Shown here in pieces: positions 12,419 to 23,427 of a DNA stretch of 64,000 nt. The notes under the pieces are model-generated. The model made no database searches. It had not been told where the DNA came from and saw only the letters and a list, made by a program, of their open reading frames with translations. Positions within the stretch are counted from its first letter, which is position 1; every line of letters begins with the position of its first letter. A program made the translations under genes and the position numbers. The stretch is from Sanghuangporus weigelae (lineage: Eukaryota; Basidiomycota; Agaricomycetes; Hymenochaetales; Hymenochaetaceae), in assembly GCA_033182465.1 (NCBI GenBank), contig CP137319.1, forward strand, positions 2,790,001-2,854,000, in the 5' to 3' direction.

Positions 12419-14147
12419 GTGCCATTGTCTCGGCGAAGATTGGTAACTTTCAATGTAACAGAAACGCTTGAAAATGAAGAGACAATATCGGCGAGCAGGA
12501 TTATTGATGGCCTTCGTCGCATCTTCGATCGCATTGCCAACATGCCGACGGACAGACATCCAAACGTAGATGCGGATCTTAACATGATGCTCGAAGCAAT
12601 CTGCTCGGATGTAGGTACAATCCTTGCAGAGACCGTTCAAGCCACGTCCATAGAGTTGAATATGCGAGAACTCACCACGGTACTCGCGCCGTCGCTTACA
12701 CGTATCTTCGAGAGAGCCTTCCCTGCCATCGACGCGAGCGAATCCCGCGTCTCTGATGATCTGGCCAAGCTTATTGAGGATAAAGTCAAACTAGAGGTGG
12801 AGCCGCTCCGTCAACACATCAAGAACCTCGAAGCCGAGTTGAGAATCACGAAACGAGAGAATCAAAAAGAAAAGCAAGATAGATTGGAGGCAGAGGATCA
12901 GGTCAAGAGGCTCATCGACAACATCATCCGCGATCTTCGCGAATTCGCAACACCTACCATGTCGACTTTAGGTACTTATTACTCGCATACAGTGGAGTAC
13001 GTTCGTCCATGTTTCCTAGCTGCTCTTGTTTCTAACGTGTGATCAGGACCTTGAAGCCAACAATTATGTCATGGCACGAGCGATCTTGACCTTCTTGCGC
13101 GACCTGCTTCAGGCTGTCGCATTCGCAGGTACAGACTTCGCGTACAACGTTACAAGATACGAGGAGCGTTTCCCTCGTTCAGTGCATGACGCGCTGGCGC
13201 CAAGTAGTCACGCTGAGAAAGACTTCCCGGCTTTCTACCAGTGTTTGAAGGAGTGGAGAGACAAGGAGACTGCTGAAGACACAGGTGCGTCGGCTATCTC
13301 TGAAGGCGAAGCGTGGTATTACGCAGTCCACGAGCAGTTCTTCGTGGATGTTCGTCAAGACTATGTCAAAGATTTCTTCCAAGAAATCTTCCTTTCATCC
13401 ACTAAAGAGGAGCAACGTCTTACTGCTTCGCTGAACGTTGCAAATCCAAGTCAGAGGGAGCACCTTCAAGAACGAATCGCAGACGTTCGCACAGAGGCGA
13501 GACGTGCGTATCATATGGGAGAACTGCTCTCGGAAGGAAACGAGGAGGCGCTTCGTCTTGTCACTCACCCAAGCGAGCTTCGTTCGTTAGGCAACACGTA
13601 CGCGTACCCCATCGATATGAAGGCGGAAAGGCTCAGGCCCCAGTTCCAGGAGTATTTGAGAAACAATGACGAACTCACGACTGCTGAGAAGGAAGTCCGC
13701 AACTTGAAATCTATATAAAGGACGACAATCGGCAGATCGAGCCCTCCATGCAGGTTCTCGACAATAAAACGCTTCATCGTTCTACTCTCAGCGCCGAGCT
13801 GGGGAAGAAAAAAGTGAGGGAGAGACAGCTGGCTAAGCATACCAGTCAGTTAGCAGAATGGAAAACGAGGCGCGCTATTGCCTTGCAAACGGAACACAGT
13901 CTGATACAGGAGTTCCGTACGTACGACTGCCTGGTCTTTCGCTAAGCGTATTGGTGGCAACTCTTCGTCTCGAGAGCGCGTGTTGACCGCCGTGTATGGG
14001 TTCGAAGAGAGCAATCACCTGCTCCGTTTCCTTGCTATCCTTTGGGGCTCTGAGGAGCTTCCTGAGCCATATGGCGCGGTGCCGGTTTCTGGCAGCGAGG
14101 AACAGGGTGGCTCTGAGAAATATGACGTGCCCCCTAGCGCTACCTGA
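12419..14147 (+). pseudogene. Coiled-coil hypothetical protein with two frame changes
   Basis: Family not recognised. Exon 1 (12419 to about 12995) encodes a soluble, charged protein whose residues 120-175 form a clear coiled coil (LEAELRITKRENQKEKQ). After a roughly 75-base intron, the second segment (about 13047-13718) continues with a helical region ending in TTAEKEVRNLKS. The frame then stops at 13718, but the next frame continues straight on with another coiled coil (about 13718-13940, LHRSTLSAELGKKKVRERQ). The original frame resumes at 13944 (RIGGNSSSRERVL) and ends at 14147. No splice sites explain either change; a 30-base GT..AG stretch at the second one is too short and keeps the wrong frame. 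Either two sequencing indels, or a gene decaying by compensating indels, would explain it. Confidence 0.5.
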
Positions 14148-16554
14148 AAACTGACTCGCATAGTCGGGGAGTTGTCGGCACTGGGTGCGTTTGCAATGCG
14201 TGTGATCAGGGTATTTGTAGTCGGTATGCGCTTGCTGGTTTTGCAGAGTCGCGGTGAGCGCCTTTCTTGGATAGTTTTTCAGATGTTTAATGTAATCATG
14301 TTCCGCGTGTCAAATGAAGAAGTATGATGAAACCCTGTTACATAAATTCTGTTCTGGCTGAAACTCACGAAATGAATGCAAAGTAGGTAAAGTTGTTCAC
14401 GACAAACAACATCAGAACACGGGTTGCGGATGCCAACCCAGTAACGGAATGCGAGTCAGACATGTAAGGTCAGAGGAAGAGAGAAGTAAGAATGAACGCG
14501 AATCTACGCCATGAATACGCGTCCCGAGGTTGTTAAATATAGCGTAAATTGTGTGTGTCGCAGCATTTCAAATCTTTGTTGGCTGCAAAGAAGATGACTT
14601 CATGTTCTTTCACAAACATATATTGCACGTATATCAAGAGACACTTACTGTATAGACAGAATCAGGGACGTATTTGGCGGTTGAACGCCAAAACAATAAT
14701 GACATGTAAGTCGATCAATAAAAAAGAATGGCCATCTATTCAGAACTGGTCGCCACAGTTGAATGCAGAGTCTGACCACCTGCTTGAGCAGTTGAATGTT
14801 CCAAGGGATCTGATGCGACAAATACCGGCAAAGAACTTCGAGTATCATAGCACAGAATGCTCCCCAACTGCGTTACACAGTTCGACAAGCAACCAATGAC
14901 GAATCATTGCAATAGGATCTCTGGTACGGTGCAGTTGAAATAGGCCAATTAAATGAGACAGTGGAGCCGTCGCCGAACATCCACAAGTTGCAAACCGGAT
15001 TCGACCTTGGGTTGACAATGGGTTCTGAGCGATTGTCTGAATCAGAACTTGAGCTCCTGTATGCAACATAGTGGTAGCATCTCTGGGAGAAGCGAAGGAG
15101 CTCCCGCGCCAAGTCGACGTTAGCTGCGACTATAGATGCCGTGGTCCGGTCCTGGTCCGGTCCTGGTCCGGTCCTAGTCCAATCAGGTCCTGGACCCAAC
15201 AACGGCAACTATAGCTGCGACAGAAGCGACGAACGGTCTTCGGGCCTTCCTCGCCCTCATCCTCGTCCTCGTCAGCTGCCCGCACGTTTGATGGATAGAA
15301 CCACAGAGCTCGATGAGGCGACGGTCGATTACTGGCAACGCTGCTGCGCAGTGCTCTCCTGGTGATCGCAAAGCTGACAGCCCGCCAAAGGCCCTTCTAC
15401 GAGCTACTTTTGCCTCAGGTTCCTTTCTCGAGTGGTCCTCATCAGCAGCTAGCTTCTCGTTCTGTTTACGGATTTGGCATGTCCGGAGGTGAGAAAGGGA
15501 TCGCTCACGCTGCTAATCGTCTTGATCACCGGAAAGATGCGGCTCGGCTCGCCAGAAATGAATATTCTCCGCCTTATTGGCTTTGTCGACAGATAGGGAC
15601 AGTAGAGCAGAGTTTGGGGTCTGGGATGGACTAGCATCAGCCACTAACCGCGATTTTGACTGTGTTACCTGTGACTTCTCAATCCTGTTTATTCTACGGC
15701 GAGGATGCAACAGCAACGCCTGCCGCGGTATTCTTCTCCCCCTCCTTCCGCTCGCCTTTCCGGTTCAAACTGGATACCTTTGCAGAAGAGCCTGGACGTG
15801 CAGGAAGTTCCGCATGCGACGCACAAGTGGTCGAAGTCTGAGGAATATATGAATGGACCAAGGCAGGCGAAAATGTTTCAGGCTTATTCTCGCGATGCAG
15901 TTCCGGGAGGCACAGTAGCTGCTTTCCTCGTTGACATTAATCCGGAAAGATTCCTGCACGACTGGTGAAGGAGATTGAGATTGTCTCACTGAGCCACTAA
16001 TACGAACAGGCTGCGCCTCGTTCGCGACCACTTTCTTGCTTCTCCGCAGCGGCCAAGACTCGATCAGAGCTTGCGGATCATTCATCGTCTTAAGAGGAGC
16101 AATGTCGGCATTAGGAACAACCTCAGTATCTGAGGTACCTAATCCTGTATCGATGTCCAGTGCTTGTCTTCTCGACAACGTATACTTGCGCGTCGGCGCT
16201 AATACGCTCATGTCACGCAGCTTGTCGCTAATATCTCTGCTCTATACTGTATACAGCCCCAATCTCGAAGTCGGCATTATGCCAGCAACTACATATCGGA
16301 TCGGATAGTATGTAAGTATGACTCACACTAGTACCCCTGAAACTGTATGCCTTATACGGAATGTCTGAGACCTTGTCGTGCTGCCTTCGTCCCGTCGTTT
16401 CTTTAACCAAATCACTTCCCTCCCTGCACCCACAAGCATGGGCATGCAGATGAAATATCTTCGCAGTGATGATGATGTCAGTATAATTTTCGAGCGTTCT
16501 GCGATATGTCTCCTAAGTTGTGGTGACAGACGACCGCGTTGATTAGGAAGGCCG
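14148..16554. other. Long region without a supportable gene
   Basis: This 2.4 kb has only weak frames. The longest, on the minus strand at 15765-16211, is rich in Ser/Arg/Pro and matches no known domain. A plus-strand frame at 14549-14899 and a minus-strand frame at 16323-16565 are likewise unrecognised. A GC-rich 11-base tandem repeat lies at 15143-15175. Some of it may be an exon of an unknown gene, but splice continuity could not be established. Confidence 0.3.
15143..15175. repeat. Short tandem repeat, 11-base unit x3
   Basis: Three head-to-tail copies of GGTCCGGTCCT are followed by a degenerate partial copy. The unit contains the near-palindrome GGTCCGG. It is probably a simple satellite. 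Confidence 0.85.
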
Positions 16555-17164
16555 TTGTCGACCATATGTCACAGTGAATTCCGCAGTTCACATTTCATTC
16601 ATTCTATCCTGATCCTTGCTGCTAGAAAGTTGACCAACGCCGTTGTGCTTCGGGAGCCGACCGGATACAATTTTGTCGTCGATCGATTTGATAACGAAGC
16701 GAGGATTCAGGAGGTCTACGCGGAGGAGCCCCTTAACACCATCTTGATCCTCTATGATGAATTAAACTCTGACTGCGCGGGCATACCCTGCCTCGAACCG
16801 GGACTTCGTCCTGATCAATTCAAGAGTCGTCGTCAGAAAGCTGAAGAAGCTACTTACTTTCAACCGACCTGGAAAATAGGGAATTTGGACGTCCCATTCA
16901 CAGGTGTCATTACCATGTATTGGGGCACACGTGATGATATCAAGTCCCCATTTAATATCGTACGTACGATTCTGACCAGCATGTGTGTGATGTCAGGGTT
17001 ACTAACAAGATGAACAGAAATTCATCGACAATAACATTCCGTCGTTGAGAAATTCAAAGCTCAAAATCACAGACCTTTCCGCATCACGCATTGCTGATGA
17101 CTTGGCATGGTGCAAATACAAACAGTGGGAAAGGAACAACGAAGCGAGTCTGTGGTTAATGTGA
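16555..17164 (+). CDS. Hypothetical protein, two exons
   Basis: Family not recognised. Exon 1 is open from 16555 to 16959 and encodes a soluble, acidic protein (DRFDNEARIQEVYAEEP; ILILYDELNSD). A well-formed intron at 16960-17017 (donor GTACGT, branch-like ACTAAC, acceptor ACAG) joins SPFNI to KFIDNNIPSLRNSK, and the frame stops at 17164. The first 25 or so residues are less convincing, so the true start may lie downstream or in an unseen upstream exon. The clean intron, even composition and absence of stops favour a real gene. No signal peptide or membrane segment is evident in the well-supported part. Confidence 0.5.
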
Positions 17165-18963
17165 ATAACCCTAGTGTTGATAACGCCGCTCTTATCTTGT
17201 GATTTGCTCTTCCCTTCTGTCACAGACCCCCCGGCAAGTGCTCTTTTGCTTTGCTTGTATTAGTGACGTATGTGCACTTTCTATGAAGATGAGCTTTTAT
17301 TTGGATAATACATATCTAGTGAAATCTTGCATGTTACAGTAAGCGATTGCACACCACACGTCAATTTACATTTTTATTGTACGCATTTTCACGACTGTTT
17401 TGACTCAAATACGTCTTGTATATTATTCTTTTGTGTCTTGTGAGTGTGTAGATGAAATAACGAAGCTGGTTTGTAAAGTTACGGTTCGGATCGATCTTGT
17501 GAAACAAAAATATGGTAGCGATGCAATACTTTTGCACTCTGCTTGACAGATTAAAAGTCATGCCTCTATTAATTTCTGCAGAAACGTCTGTGCCCTCACT
17601 TGTCTTCAGAATCATCCACTATTCATTATGCTTTATATTACGCCTTTCGAAAGGTTCGAGTCCTGGACTACAAGCTCAAGGTTTTGATTTAGATATCACG
17701 ACACGGAACTGCTCGTATTTCATACACTCGGACAGGCTACGAAGCGTTACATCCTAGAACTGACGGCAGATCTGTCACCGAGACCTAGCTGAACAGAAGG
17801 ACTTCGTCAGTAACTAGAGTTAAAGCGATTGCAATAGAGCTTTGCCACCTTTCTATTGATCCTCGTCGCGCTTATTCAAAAGACTCATTGTCCTCATTGT
17901 CCTTGGTAGTGAGACGTCTACGGTAGTCTGAAAGTCTTTGGGTTATATCGTCGTCAACTGAGCGCCGGAAGTCCATAAGTGTGTCTTCGTCTGAAGTGAT
18001 GCGGCGAGAAATGGAGGCTGTTCCGATTTCGCTAACGCCTAGAGATTTATATTGAAGAGCCAGATGAGAAGGAATAGCATCGATAGAAGACGAGAGCAAA
18101 CCTATGACCATAGAGTAAACGCAGGATGAAACCGAGAGGGCAACAAAAAACGCTCGTAGATGCATTCTTCGGCAAATCAAGAGTGACGGAATATGTTATG
18201 GGTGGTGTTCCCAAGGAGCAGCTGAAGGTTACTAGCTTTTCGATGTCTGTCTTATAGTCTCTGACTCTTTTATTTATAATCATTGATATCAAGTGTGGGA
18301 AATATTTTTACGGATTTTTTTACAACTGTTTAAAGTCTTCATCCACAACATCAGCCTCATTTATCATTCCGTAGCTTCTGTGGAGTGATGCGCATCACTC
18401 GATGATGGGCCTGTCAAGACTGTGGTGTCTTTTTTACTTCCATTTCGTTTCTGTTCTATCTTTTGGAAGCCAACGTCGCTCTTGTTATAGTCAACAGTCC
18501 GGTTGCCAATGAATGCTCCGACATCAACTTCGTTCTATAGAAGCCACGGTGATTTGTTAGCGACAGATGCGTAAAATTGAAAGAACACAGGAGATTATAT
18601 ATCCATTTGACCGCACTGACTTGATGTTCTAAGTCAGATCGGGCGGCAACTAAGGACTTCCGAAGTGTCGAGGGTAAAATCACAGAATCAAGATTCAAGA
18701 ACTACAGTTTATTTGATCGTTGTTCTGACGCGTCAGTTGCTCAAGAGTTATTGACCTGGAGGTTTGTGGGTAGGGAACATTTGGCACGCCACGACTAATC
18801 CCTTGAGTCCATTCTGGCCAAGTCCCATTTCAAAGTACCGTGTCGGGGGAGCCCAGAAGCTTTGAGATCAAATTACTTTATTAGGTAGAGTCGATCGAGT
18901 AGATCATTTCATGCAATTACGCGAGTCATTCGATGGCACAGTGTCCATCTGTAACAGTTATTA
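17165..18963. other. Mostly non-coding region with one weak small ORF
   Basis: This AT-rich stretch has no supported gene. A 102-residue minus-strand frame (18180-17872) begins with a hydrophobic segment that could be a signal peptide (LRAFFVALSVSSCVYS) and ends with a very acidic tail. It has no known relatives that I recognise and is not called. Confidence 0.35.
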
Positions 18964-19607
18964 TCATTTTAATGCATCGTACAAAACTCTCCAATCGCGA
19001 CAAACATAGGTTGACCTTGTCAGATCTGTTATCTTTGGTCTTTGATCTGAGCGGACCGACTCGAGTGCAAGGTGGCCATGGCAAAGGGTGACCTGGCGCA
19101 AGTAGTTCATGCAATGGTTTGTAAGTACCAGAAGCCGCTTATCCTCTTCTCGATCCTCTTCTTCTTCCATCACGAGTGCAGTCCTGATGATGTCGAGGCA
19201 CTGAATCTGGTGAAACATGCTGACCGTGAAGGGACGGGCATTTGCTCCGAGGTATATCGTTCCGTTTGGAGCAGCAGGAGGGACCAGAGCACGCCATTGT
19301 ACTGCGCCATGCGACGTATCTAGTGCATATCTATGCGTGTCCTCCGGATGCATCCTTACGGAGTTGACTGGTGGTAAAGGCCAGTTGTACGGATGTGCCT
19401 CATCTGCTAGCAACGTCTGTTAGCTACCTGGTAGCAACTATTGATAGTATGATACGATCGGGTTGACATACCGAATGCTGAGCCGATCACTTTCGTGTTG
19501 GTCTGCGTGAAACGCATCCACACCAGTCCCACCAGAAGAACCAGAGCGAATACCGGAGCAGTGTATGCGACCCAGCGAACTTGATTCATAGCTGGATTAG
19601 AATGCAT
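18964..19607 (-). CDS. UstYa-like oxidase (DUF3328), degenerate histidine motifs
   Basis: A member of the UstYa/DUF3328 family, type II membrane oxidases used in fungal RiPP and other secondary-metabolite pathways. Exon 1 (from 19607) has a short tail and one transmembrane helix (FALVLLVGLVWM). An intron then joins SAF to DEAHPYNWPLPPV. The two family motifs are visible but altered: the first reads FHQIQCLDIIR (usually HxxHC) and the second LTNHCMNYLRQ (usually HxxHC..YLRQ), so one histidine is missing from each. The Asp normally found in the following ADxTLE block is also gone (GHLALE). The terminal CRDW motif is kept. It is divergent from the membrane-protein gene at 19946. It may be catalytically altered; a partner to the second UstYa gene is possible. 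Confidence 0.8.
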
Positions 19608-19945
19608 TTCTTTCCAGGGTTAGATAATATATGTTTGTGGGGCAGACTTGTCGGACCGTCCATAACGGTCTTGAAGCAGTGCCTCATGCCACGGTGTAGC
19701 TTCTGATTACCGCAGTATCAGTACATCTGATTGATCTTGCCTCACTAGCTCCAACGGTGTTAGTTTCCCAGATCCGGTCCTTTAAAGACGTATTGCTTGA
19801 CCCTACTCTGAAATCATCCTGACTCAACAACGACATCAAGAACGCAGTGAAATCCTCATGCAAGATTACGAGCTCTTACCGGAGAATGAAAGCATTCAAA
19901 ATGGTATCTCTTTCTATGTGATTTGTTTATATCTTTTTTTTTCTC

Positions 19946-20742
19946 ATGACGTCTTCAGTAACGACTACTCATCGCGTCGCTGACAAGAAGCCGCTTCAAC
20001 AACTGATACTTACTATCACCGTGATTGCGTGTACACTTGCTAATGTGGCCATCTGGTCGAGCTTAGGGAACCAATCTAATCCGAGGATACCACTTGACGA
20101 GCCCGATACGTATATGGGGCTTGATAAATTGGAATTCGACGCTAGCACGGAGGCGAATCTTTTCTTCCAAAACTTCCCTCTGGTGCTCTCACAAGTCAGT
20201 GAACTCGATCCGGCTATGTCCCGGCCAGATGACTCGACAAGAAGACTGACCGAAATCGGTACGATTTCACCTGACTCGCGTCGCTTTGCACTTGCTCAGG
20301 GGGTGAGTCGAACCTCGTACTTTGCTGTAGAGTGTAGTCGTGACATCCGTTTCTTTTCGAGATGTCATCCATTTCACAGTTTCGAGCAGTTGACTATGGA
20401 TTTGAAAACTGCTCTTTGAGCATTGCCCTCCACTCAGACCCTTCACAAGAATTCTTTTCGCACGGGATGCTCGTCGACATTTGGGCACTCGACGGAAGCT
20501 CCAAGCTCGACGCAAGCCGTCTTTCTTGGAATTCTCGACCTCGCAGAAAATTATTACTCGAATCAGTAGAGTTCAGGCAGAACGTTACAATTTCGCTGCG
20601 GCAGAACTGGTTCTGCAAGTGGGGCTCAATGCAGACCTTCGAGTTCGTATGTTCGGGCCAATCTCAGATCTGCTTCGCAGACTTCTGGCAGAATCCGAAG
20701 GATTCCGCTCTTGGTATGGTTGCTTCTGTTGACTTCAAGTGA
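19946..20742 (+). CDS. Agaricomycete single-pass membrane protein, unknown function
   Basis: Two exons (19946-20300 and 20372-20742) are joined across a GTGAGT..CACAG intron. The N-terminus has one transmembrane helix (LILTITVIACTLANVAIW), followed by DTYMGLDKLEFD, which resembles the segment after the helix in a large uncharacterised mushroom family. The second exon has the rest of that pattern: DYGFENCSLSI, VDIWALDGSSKLD, a SW..RP.R box, and QTFEFVC.. with DFWQNP near the end. I recognise this architecture from basidiomycete proteins, some annotated as But2-C-terminal-like, but no activity is known. It sits between two UstYa-like genes, and its post-helix segment is similar in style to theirs, so a shared membrane or secretory location is likely. 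Confidence 0.68.
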
Positions 20743-21033
20743 CTCTGTCTTATTATGGTCTGTCTCCATCAGGAGTGACGATGATACAACGCTCGACACT
20801 AGGCGAGCACAGTCAATCAGATTGATGCAATGGAGATATAAAGCGAGCACCAGTTGCAATCTCTTTGCGATGCATTACATAGATATATAGAAGACCCTCT
20901 ACAAAGTGCAGTTCGGCTCACTTGTACCTCTATAAGGTGTTCGCAGGGAAACGTTTCTGCTTGTAGACATAGGGTGACCAGAAGATTCTGGAAGAACATA
21001 AAGAGGAAAGCGTGTAAGCGAACATTGACTACT

Positions 21034-21680
21034 TTAAAGGTTTTCCTTTTCCTTCAACTTTTCCTTCCGGTATGACATCCAGTCCCAATAATTGTCCTCA
21101 ACAAAGCGGTAACTCTCTGTCCAATCTCGGCAATTCCGGACATCACCTGTTTTTATCCCTTCCATAGCCCTATCCATCCAATTCGGGGGCTCGAGCGTTG
21201 TATCTGCTTGACAAAGAATATTCTGCCTTAAATAGTTGAGACAGTGCTTCGTATGTTCATCATGCCGACGTTTCTTAGCGAGGGATAGAGCAAAGAAATA
21301 AAGGCAGTGTTGCTGGTGATGCATAGAAACGGCGAAGATACGGCGCTCTGGGCCCAATCGCAGATAACCGAATTGACGTGCAAGATTGCCGTACCAAACG
21401 TCTACCGAAGTGTTATTCACCTCGAAGCGAACTGACTCCTCAAACGAATAGATGATATCCGGAAGGGATCCTCCAGGGATCGGCGCAGTAAGAGGAAAGT
21501 CGTCGCCGATGTACGAGTAATCTGAGAATGGAGCATATTGTCAGGTTGAGAATGCATGCTAGTTGATTCAGCATCACCGTTCGTAGACCTTTGGCCAAGA
21601 GCAACATATCGATGCAGGCTGGAAATGAGGAGTATGCAGTTGAGTATGCACAAAGAGAAGAAAAGGAGGGTAGGACCCAT
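21034..21680 (-). CDS. UstYa-like oxidase (DUF3328), canonical motifs
   Basis: A second UstYa/DUF3328 protein. The start at 21680 gives a transmembrane helix at once (LLFFSLCILNCILLISSL). An intron near 21521-21545 leads to the DYSYIGDDFPL segment typical of the family. Both histidine motifs are intact: HHQQHCLYFF and HTKHCLNYLRQNILCQADTTLE, followed by the CRDW block near the C-terminus. The end at 21034 has a Lys/Glu-rich tail. Family members catalyse oxidations such as cyclisation of peptide side chains, chlorination or dehydrogenation, in the Golgi/ER lumen. It is convergent with the 19946-20742 gene. No RiPP precursor with repeated core peptides was found nearby. Confidence 0.85.
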
Positions 21681-21814
21681 TGAGTTGCCTAGCTAGCAGA
21701 ACCTAATCGACTGCTGCACCTGCAAGACCATCTTTACGTATTTACTAACATTCGCCCCCCCAAAAACCCGCCGCTTTCACTATTGACAATCTACATCGAA
21801 GAATATACATGTGC

Positions 21815-21966
21815 TGATTGAAAATTTCCGGAACAAATACCTCAACAAACGCCTGTGATGGCCGCTGCAGTTCTTTCTCAGCCCAAAGTGCTTCTTGAAA
21901 ATTTCCGGAACAAATTCCCAACAAACCTCTGTGATGATTGTTCTATTTTTTTGCTGTGTCCAAAGT
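21815..21966. repeat. Imperfect tandem duplication, about 76 bases x2
   Basis: Two adjacent copies start with the block TTGAAAATTTCCGGAACAAAT (first 20 bases shared) and end with CCAAAGTG. They differ by scattered substitutions and small indels. The repeat lies upstream of the second UstYa-like gene, in its likely promoter region. Confidence 0.75.
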
Positions 21967-22169
21967 GGAATTAATCAACCCGTACATCGCAACATCAGGA
22001 ACGGGATGCGGAGCTTCTCTTTCCATGTTACTCTTGATTTTGTTGCTCTGTATCCATTTCAAGCTTCAGTGAAGTCGTCCAATCTCGATGCTTCATCTAT
22101 ATGTCCTAGTTGATTACTTCATACATCGGGTTCGGAAGACACATAGAACCACAAAGGATACCAACATGC

Positions 22170-23142
22170 TCATTCGAGTAAGTGCTTTCTAACTATTGAG
22201 ATATATCGCTCTCTCTCCTCCCAATGCGGTATATGACTTGATGTAGAAAACTGTATCCATTTGACCTTCTCAAGTCCTAGGAAAAACGGCATGCAAACCT
22301 CGTCAGACATGAAATCGTATCTCCCGTTGATTAAAAGCGTCGTGACGCGAATTTCAGGAATCCTATCGATGATTGACCAGTCATTTGCCATACCGCCGTC
22401 GCGTCTAAACATGAATGATAAAAAAACGCGTGAGCTCTTTGAAACGGGAAAAGTGCATAGAATAGACAAACATTCCCTTCTGCACCTTCCCTCCTTCCAG
22501 CTCTGCCTGGCCCAACGAGAAAATGACTTCGGTTGGAGGGGGGTTGAGACGACAGCCAAAGTTCTCGAAGAACACCTTCTGCGCGTTCTTATACTCTGGT
22601 GCATCTGTCGTCTTCGCAGCTTCGTGCTTGCGTAGGGCTTCCTGGATCTCGTCCGGAAGTGTTTTGCGAAGCTGTTCAATCGACTGATTACGAAGTTTCG
22701 CCGACGCCAATGAGTTCGACAAGATAAGACGCCTAAGCCCGGCCGGTTGGCGACTAACAATAAATTCCGCAGCGAGTGTTGCTCCCCAAGAGTGTCCAAT
22801 AAGATCGAACGAATGAGAGATGTGGAAGAATGTAAGTAGGTTTTCAAGTTCGGAGATAAACAACTCGATCGTCCAAAATGATGGATCTTTCTTCACGAGA
22901 TCGGGATACTTAGAGCGAGCAGTACCCAGCTGATCGTAGAGTATGACAGTAACTGGTCGATCGGACTGCGCAAGGTCCGCTAGAGGTAGCATGTAGTCGT
23001 GGGAGGTCCCGGGTCCGCCGTGCAACACGACGAGTGGTCGCGTAGTAGACTCCAGAGACCCAAACAGTTTGTACCACGTTGAATATGTTTCGCCGCCGAC
23101 GATGAAAGGAATAGTACCCTCGCTAACAAGTGGAGCGGACAT
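22170..23142 (-). CDS. Proline iminopeptidase-like alpha/beta hydrolase (S33)
   Basis: A serine hydrolase of peptidase family S33 / amino-acid amidase type. The start at 23142 (MSAPLVSEG) is followed by the oxyanion-hole motif VVLHGGPGTSHDY, the LYDQLGTARS strand and the nucleophile elbow LIGHSWGATLAAE (Ser at about residue 110). An intron (donor GTCTAT, acceptor TTTAG) near 22400-22460 removes a short stretch with a stop. The last exon supplies the catalytic Asp in NGRYDFMSDE and the His in SHIPHWEE. The triad is complete. The GPSEF loop usual just before the cap-to-core return is shortened. A start further upstream at 23301 is possible but lacks homology. Such enzymes cleave N-terminal proline or act as esterases/amidases in metabolite pathways. 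Confidence 0.85.
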
Positions 23143-23427
23143 TGGATGAAAATCTTTGAGAGACACTGATGAACACTTGGGTACTGGAACAAGATTGACA
23201 GGATGAAAGGAGAGGACATGTTGTAAAAGTCCGAAATGGCACGTGCTCTCTACTTCGGTTTCGCATGATACATCAGTTCGCATGATGAAACTTACACACA
23301 TTTATAGCCCTTCATTCACACAGAATCTTTCTTCTGTGATGACCCGTCAATTCCGAACTCGTGCAGTATAAAGTGGTCACCCCGCATCTCACCTACTTCG
23401 AGTCAGTCAGCCCGTGCTAGTACCATC

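Noticed and set aside
15765-16211. Minus-strand 148-codon frame
   Set aside because: Low-complexity Ser/Arg-rich content with no domain or splice support.
17640-17665. GGTTCGAGTCC, resembling a tRNA T-loop
   Set aside because: No acceptor stem, D-arm or anticodon arm could be paired in the flanking 75 bases on either strand.
22400-22460. Apparent frameshift in the proline-iminopeptidase-like gene
   Set aside because: A normal GTCTAT..TTTAG intron explains the frame change and the catalytic Asp and His follow.
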